Origin: Bog-159 sp963756605
GTDB taxonomy: Bacteria > Acidobacteriota > Terriglobia > Bryobacterales > Bryobacteraceae
NCBI GenBank assembly: GCA_963756605.1
Contig: CAVWOT010000040.1
Location: 42,496 to 106,495, forward strand
Direction of reading: 5' to 3'
DNA: 64,000 nucleotides
In this document: piece by piece, positions 59,930 through 64,000 of the stretch
Numbering within the stretch: position 1 is the stretch's first letter
Layout of the letters: every line of letters begins with the position of its first letter
Program-made: the position numbers and the translations under genes
The notes under the pieces: model-generated
What the model saw: only the letters and a program-made list of their open reading frames with translations
What the model was told of the DNA's origin: nothing
Databases searched by the model: none

Positions 59930-62900
59930 GTGAAAACACTCCTGATCTCCATACTGTTAACGGCTGTATCCCTAAGCGCGCAATCCACGCGCGGCTCTAT
60001 TGGCGGGGAGATCACCGATGCCGGCAAAAAACCGCTCTCGGGCGCCACGGTGACGTTGACGGAGCGCGACACCAACAGGAAGCGTACAGTCGTGGCCAGG
60101 AAGCAGGGTGATTTCCTGATAACCCTGCTCGATCCCGGCACCTATCGCCTCGAGGTAAAGGCGCCAGGTTTCAGCAGCTACTTCCAGGATTTGATCCTAG
60201 ACATGAATCAGGAGATCCGCGTGGACGTGGCGCTGAGCCATCCCCCGGCTGACACAGTCACCGTCAATTCCGTACGCAGCCTGCTGCGCACCGACTCCGC
60301 CACCGTCGGCGGCATCATCGACACCCGGCAGATTCAAGACCTACCGCTGGATGGCCGCGATTTCTTCGCGCTCAGCCTGCTGATACCAGGAGTGGTTCCA
60401 CCGGCGGAAGGCTCCGCGGCCTCGGTGCGGGGTTCGTTCTCCATCAACATTAACGGCGCGCGCGAGGATGCCAACGATTTCCTGCTGGACGGCATCTATG
60501 ACGGCGATCCCAAGCTGAATGGCGTGGCGGTGACGCCGCAGGTGGATGCTGTGCGCGAATTTGAAGTCCTGTCCAGCACCTACGACGCTTCGTTCGGCCG
60601 CAACGGCGGCGGACAAATCAGCGTGGTGTTGCGCTCCGGCACCAATCAGTTTCATGGCACGGCCTACGAATTTTTCCGCAACGCCGTTTTCGATGCGCGT
60701 AACTATTTCGCGCCATCGGATGCGCCCGCGCCGCAGGACCAGCGCAACCAGTTCGGCGGCACTCTGGGCGGACCGATCGCCAAGGACCGCACCTTCTTCT
60801 TCATGGACTATCAGGGCACCCGCGACAACACCGGCATCACGCAGGTCACCAACGTGCCGACGCCGGCCGAACGCGCCGGCGACTTTTCGCAAAGCAGCCT
60901 GCCGGCGATCGATCCCACTACCGGCACGCCATTCCCGAACAACCAGATTCCCAGCTATTATCTGGACCCCACCGGCGTGGCGATCGCCGCGCTTTATCCC
61001 ACCCCTAACCGCGACGTGCTGAACCAGAATTATGTATCCTCACCGGTGGGGCGCCTGGGCGACGACCAGTTCGATGTGCGCGTCGATCACAAGCTGTCGC
61101 CTTCCTCCCAATTGACCTTCCGCTACAGTTTCGCCAACAGCAGCCTGTTTGAGCCGTTCACCGGTCCCAGTTTCCCGCTGGTGCCCGGATACGGCGATAA
61201 CGTTCCCAGTCGCGATCAGAATATCCTGACGGCCGAGACTCACGCTTTCACGCCGGCGCTGTTGAATGAATTCCGTGCCGGATTCGACCGCGTCTCACTG
61301 GGCGTCTATCAGCAGGATATCGGGCAAAACATCAACGGCGAAGTGGGCTTGCCGACGATTTCGACCAACCCGCGCGATTTCGGACTGACTTCCATTACGG
61401 TTACCGGATTCTCGCCGCTCGGGGATGAATCCAACAATCCGCAGCATGGCACCACCAACGTGTATCAGTTGAACGATAACCTGACGTGGGTGCACGGCCG
61501 GCATCAAGCGAAGTTCGGTGTGGACTACCGCATCACACAGCAAAACGCGTATCGCGACGTGGAATCGCGCGGCTTTATCGACTTTACAGGATTGCTGCTC
61601 GGCAACGCCCTGGAGGAGTTGCTGCTGGGTCTGCCGACCGATTCCGGTGTCGCCACTCTCGATAACCCGGAGCATCTGCGGACGCACAGCTACAATTTTT
61701 TCGCCAACGACACCTGGCGCGTGCGCCCGAATCTGACCCTGAACCTGGGGCTGCGCTACGAATTCAACTCACCCGGCGTGGACGCACAGAATCACGCGAA
61801 CCTGTTCGACGAGACCACCCAAACGCTGGTGCCCGTGGGCACGGACGGCATGCCGCGCGGGGGGTATCTGCCGGATCGCAATAATTTCGCGCCGCGCTTT
61901 GGCGTGGCCTGGTCGCCGGGCAGTTCGTCGCGCACCGTGCTGCGCGCCGGCTACGGTATTTACTTCGATCAATCGTCGCTGGCTCCCAGCGAAGGCCTGT
62001 ATTTCAGCCCTCCGTATTTCAATTTCAGCACTTATTACCCACTCGGCCCGACCGCTCCGCTGCTGCTATCGGACCCGTTCCCCAGTGACTTTCCTTATCC
62101 CACGCCCACTTCCGCGCTGGCCTTTCAGCGCGACCTGCGCACGCCTTATATGCAGCAGTGGAACTTCAACATCGAGCGCTCTCTGGGCGGCAGCCGCATG
62201 TTCGAGATCGGTTACGTGGGCTCGAAGGGTACAGATCTGATCGGGGCGCGGGACATCAACCAGCCGCCGCCCTCGACCAATCCGAATTTCGTGCGTCCGT
62301 TGCCTGATTTCGCCGACATCGATTTGCTCGAATCCAACCGCAATTCCATCTACCATAGCCTGCAGGCGCGCTACGAACAACGACTGGATTTCGGTTTGTC
62401 GCTGCTGGCATCTTACACGTTCGCGAAATCGATCGACAACGCCTCCAGCTTCTTTTCGAGCGCCGGCGATCCGAATTTTCCGCAGGATAGTTACGACCTG
62501 CACGCCGAACGCGGGCTTTCGAACTTCGACGTCCGCCAGCGTTTCGTGGCCAGTTACGGATACGATCTGCCGTTCGGCAAGCGTTCCCGCTGGCTCAAAG
62601 GCTGGCAGACTTACGGCATTCTGCAGTTCCAAACGGGCGAGCCTTTCACCGTCTCCCTGCTGGCGGATGACGACAACAGCAATACCGGCATCGATAGTTT
62701 GGGTTTTGGCGCGAACGACAGGCCGAACGTGGTAGGCAGCCCGCATCTGGCGAACCCCAGCGCCAACGAATGGTTCAATACCTCGGCTTTCGCGATTCCG
62801 CCTTACGGCAGCTTCGGGAACTCCGGCCGCAACACGGTGACGGGGCCGGGCATGGCTACCGTGGATCTATCGCTGGTTAAGAATACGGCGATTCGGGAGC

Positions 62901-63055
62901 GCGCTACGCTGCAGTTCCGTGCGGAGATGTTTAATGTAGTGAATCACACGAATTTTAGTCTGCCCGATAATTTTATCGGGTCGCCCACGTTTGGCCAGAT
63001 CTTATCGGCGGGCAATCCGCGCAGGCTGCAATTGGGACTAAAGCTGCTCTTCTGA
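59930..63055 (+). CDS. TonB-dependent receptor with carboxypeptidase-regulatory N-terminal domain (Oar-like)
   Basis: A 1041-residue outer-membrane receptor. Signal peptide (about 1-18), then a beta-sandwich domain (about 20-105; GSIGGEITDAGKKPLSGATV, KQGDFLITLLDPGTYRLEV), a plug (about 120-240; DTRQIQDLPLDGRDFFAL, SININGAREDANDFLLDGIY), and a large barrel with repeated strands ending in phenylalanine (GLKLLF). Acidobacterial members of this type have unknown ligands, perhaps polysaccharide fragments or peptides. The start is GTG 59930 after a GAGG site. No SusD partner is present. Confidence 0.93.
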   Translation: MKTLLISILLTAVSLSAQSTRGSIGGEITDAGKKPLSGATVTLTERDTNRKRTVVARKQGDFLITLLDPGTYRLEVKAPGFSSYFQDLILDMNQEIRVDVALSHPPADTVTVNSVRSLLRTDSATVGGIIDTRQIQDLPLDGRDFFALSLLIPGVVPPAEGSAASVRGSFSININGAREDANDFLLDGIYDGDPKLNGVAVTPQVDAVREFEVLSSTYDASFGRNGGGQISVVLRSGTNQFHGTAYEFFRNAVFDARNYFAPSDAPAPQDQRNQFGGTLGGPIAKDRTFFFMDYQGTRDNTGITQVTNVPTPAERAGDFSQSSLPAIDPTTGTPFPNNQIPSYYLDPTGVAIAALYPTPNRDVLNQNYVSSPVGRLGDDQFDVRVDHKLSPSSQLTFRYSFANSSLFEPFTGPSFPLVPGYGDNVPSRDQNILTAETHAFTPALLNEFRAGFDRVSLGVYQQDIGQNINGEVGLPTISTNPRDFGLTSITVTGFSPLGDESNNPQHGTTNVYQLNDNLTWVHGRHQAKFGVDYRITQQNAYRDVESRGFIDFTGLLLGNALEELLLGLPTDSGVATLDNPEHLRTHSYNFFANDTWRVRPNLTLNLGLRYEFNSPGVDAQNHANLFDETTQTLVPVGTDGMPRGGYLPDRNNFAPRFGVAWSPGSSSRTVLRAGYGIYFDQSSLAPSEGLYFSPPYFNFSTYYPLGPTAPLLLSDPFPSDFPYPTPTSALAFQRDLRTPYMQQWNFNIERSLGGSRMFEIGYVGSKGTDLIGARDINQPPPSTNPNFVRPLPDFADIDLLESNRNSIYHSLQARYEQRLDFGLSLLASYTFAKSIDNASSFFSSAGDPNFPQDSYDLHAERGLSNFDVRQRFVASYGYDLPFGKRSRWLKGWQTYGILQFQTGEPFTVSLLADDDNSNTGIDSLGFGANDRPNVVGSPHLANPSANEWFNTSAFAIPPYGSFGNSGRNTVTGPGMATVDLSLVKNTAIRERATLQFRAEMFNVVNHTNFSLPDNFIGSPTFGQILSAGNPRRLQLGLKLLF

Positions 63056-63081
63056 GACCACGCTATACTGAAGTGAATGGG

Positions 63082-64000
63082 ATGCTGACTGACACCGAGA
63101 CCGAACAAACCACAGGCGGTAGCTATTTCGTCTCAAACTACCCTCCTTATTCATTCTGGAGTCCAGCGCACGTAGGCGAAGTCTTTGCCGCGTTAAACCA
63201 TCCGCCGGCGCCGGACACGCCGCTGGGGATCTACCTGCACATCCCTTTTTGCCGCAAACGTTGTCATTTTTGTTACTTCAAGGTTTATACCGACAAGAAT
63301 GCCGCGGAGGTAGAAGGCTATCTGGACACAGCCATAAAGGAGCTGACTCTCTACACCGCTAAACCGTTCATCGGGGGACGCAAGCCGAAGTTCATTTACT
63401 TCGGCGGCGGCACGCCATCCTATATCTCCTCACGCCAGCTTTCGAGCCTCGTAGAGCGCATGAAACACCTGCTGCCATGGGATGAAGCCGAGGAGGTGGC
63501 CTTCGAGTGCGAGCCGGGAACTTTGACCGAAGGCAAGCTGCAAGTGATCAGAGATCTGGGAGTGACCCGCCTCAGCTTGGGGATCGAGAACTTCGACGAT
63601 GAAATTCTGAAGATCAATGGCCGCGCACATACATCTAAGGAGATTGGGCCGGCATACCATTTTGCGCGATCGATAGGCTTCCCGCAGATCAATATCGACC
63701 TGATCGCCGGCATGGTGGGTGAAACCGATGAGAACTGGCGCGCCTGCGTGCGTAAGACCATCGAGCTCGATCCGGACAGTGTCACCATCTACCAGATGGA
63801 AGTTCCCTATAACACAACCATCTTTAAAGAGATGAAGGTGATGGGACAGTCATTTGCTCCTGTGGCCACCTGGAAGACTAAGCGCGATTGGGTAAGATAT
63901 GCGTTCTCCGAGTTGGAAGGCGCCGGCTATACGGTGCGCAGCGCTTATACAGCGGTCAAGAATCCTGCCAAGACGCGTTTCGTCTATACCGATCTCCTTT
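63082..64000 (+). CDS. Radical SAM protein, HemN/HemW-like coproporphyrinogen III oxidase family (3' end beyond window)
   Basis: The first 306 codons of a radical SAM enzyme. The cluster-binding Cys-x3-Cys-x2-Cys is in FCRKRCHFCYFKVYT near residue 65. FYFGGGTPSY-like features are IYFGGGTPSYIS, FECEPGTLTE, GVTRLSLGIENFDD and INIDLIAGMVGE, all standard in the HemN/HemW group. HemW-type members insert or shuttle heme while HemN proteins oxidise coproporphyrinogen; which one cannot be decided. The start is ATG 63082, 26 bases past the TonB receptor stop. The C-terminal part is outside the window. Confidence 0.85.
   Translation, partial: MLTDTETEQTTGGSYFVSNYPPYSFWSPAHVGEVFAALNHPPAPDTPLGIYLHIPFCRKRCHFCYFKVYTDKNAAEVEGYLDTAIKELTLYTAKPFIGGRKPKFIYFGGGTPSYISSRQLSSLVERMKHLLPWDEAEEVAFECEPGTLTEGKLQVIRDLGVTRLSLGIENFDDEILKINGRAHTSKEIGPAYHFARSIGFPQINIDLIAGMVGETDENWRACVRKTIELDPDSVTIYQMEVPYNTTIFKEMKVMGQSFAPVATWKTKRDWVRYAFSELEGAGYTVRSAYTAVKNPAKTRFVYTDLL

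Noticed and set aside
63420..63788. Minus-strand frame of 122 codons near the right end
   Set aside because: It is the complement of the radical SAM gene, which carries the Cys-x3-Cys-x2-Cys motif.

Overview
The window is a GC-rich bacterial chromosome segment, most likely from an Acidobacteriota of the Bryobacterales / Solibacter type. This lineage call is inferred from gene content and style: a 1041-residue TonB-dependent receptor with an N-terminal carboxypeptidase-regulatory domain, DUF2911 proteins, a 14-repeat VCBS/FG-GAP protein, a short Hfq-like protein with an N-terminal extension, and many small palindromic intergenic repeats. No insertion sequence, phage or CRISPR array was seen.

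The left end (1-5516) is the replication locus, read on the minus strand: dnaA, an AT-rich candidate oriC, dnaN and gyrB (the last few codons of gyrB lie beyond base 1), with a divergent tRNA-Gly(GCC). recF is absent from its usual place between dnaN and gyrB. The outstanding feature is that the gyrB frame runs 78 codons upstream of the usual GyrB start, and this extension is a gapless homologue (about half identical) of DnaA domain I from the neighbouring dnaA. It appears to be a DnaA-domain-I/GyrB fusion.

Positions 5585-13569 hold a secreted protein, a duplicated structured non-coding element, cysH, a zinc-ribbon protein, a peptidoglycan pair (AMIN amidase and lytic transglycosylase), mobA overlapping an Mla-type ABC ATPase, a decayed toxin-antitoxin pair, a TPR protein, a thioesterase and an Hfq-like gene. 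Positions 13727-19841 hold a queuosine-precursor transporter, an enolase-superfamily enzyme, an ABC-2 exporter and a D-aminoacylase-type amidohydrolase. Positions 19890-28567 form an envelope glycan/lipid region: a GGCT-like protein, a GT-C membrane glycosyltransferase, a membrane metallophosphoesterase and a GT21/HpnI-like transferase on one strand; a glutamine-dependent asparagine synthase and an ArnT-type transferase on the other; then a second lytic transglycosylase.

Positions 29053-39000 carry a UDP-sulfoquinovose-synthase-like enzyme, an FtsX/MacB-type permease with a TPR partner, a cupin, the VCBS protein and an MrfA-like helicase. A PilZ protein is divergent from a six-PAS GGDEF-EAL protein (38501-43014), a self-contained c-di-GMP module. 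Positions 43124-47280 hold a MauE-thioredoxin-thioredoxin fusion and a translationally coupled DUF3108 / SGNH hydrolase / ThuA trio. Positions 47351-49995 encode a ligase-associated exonuclease and an ATP-dependent DNA ligase with overlapping ends. The right end holds a DUF2911-TPR protein, a Uma2 protein, full-length metH, a proline/alanine-rich membrane-anchored protein, dusB-rnhA, deoC, a ricin-lectin/crystallin protein, the TonB receptor and the start of a HemN/HemW-like radical SAM enzyme cut by the window edge.

Dispersed short palindromic repeats lie at many gene ends. In two genes (the VCBS protein and deoC) the same repeat supplies the stop codon and the last codons in the same reading phase.
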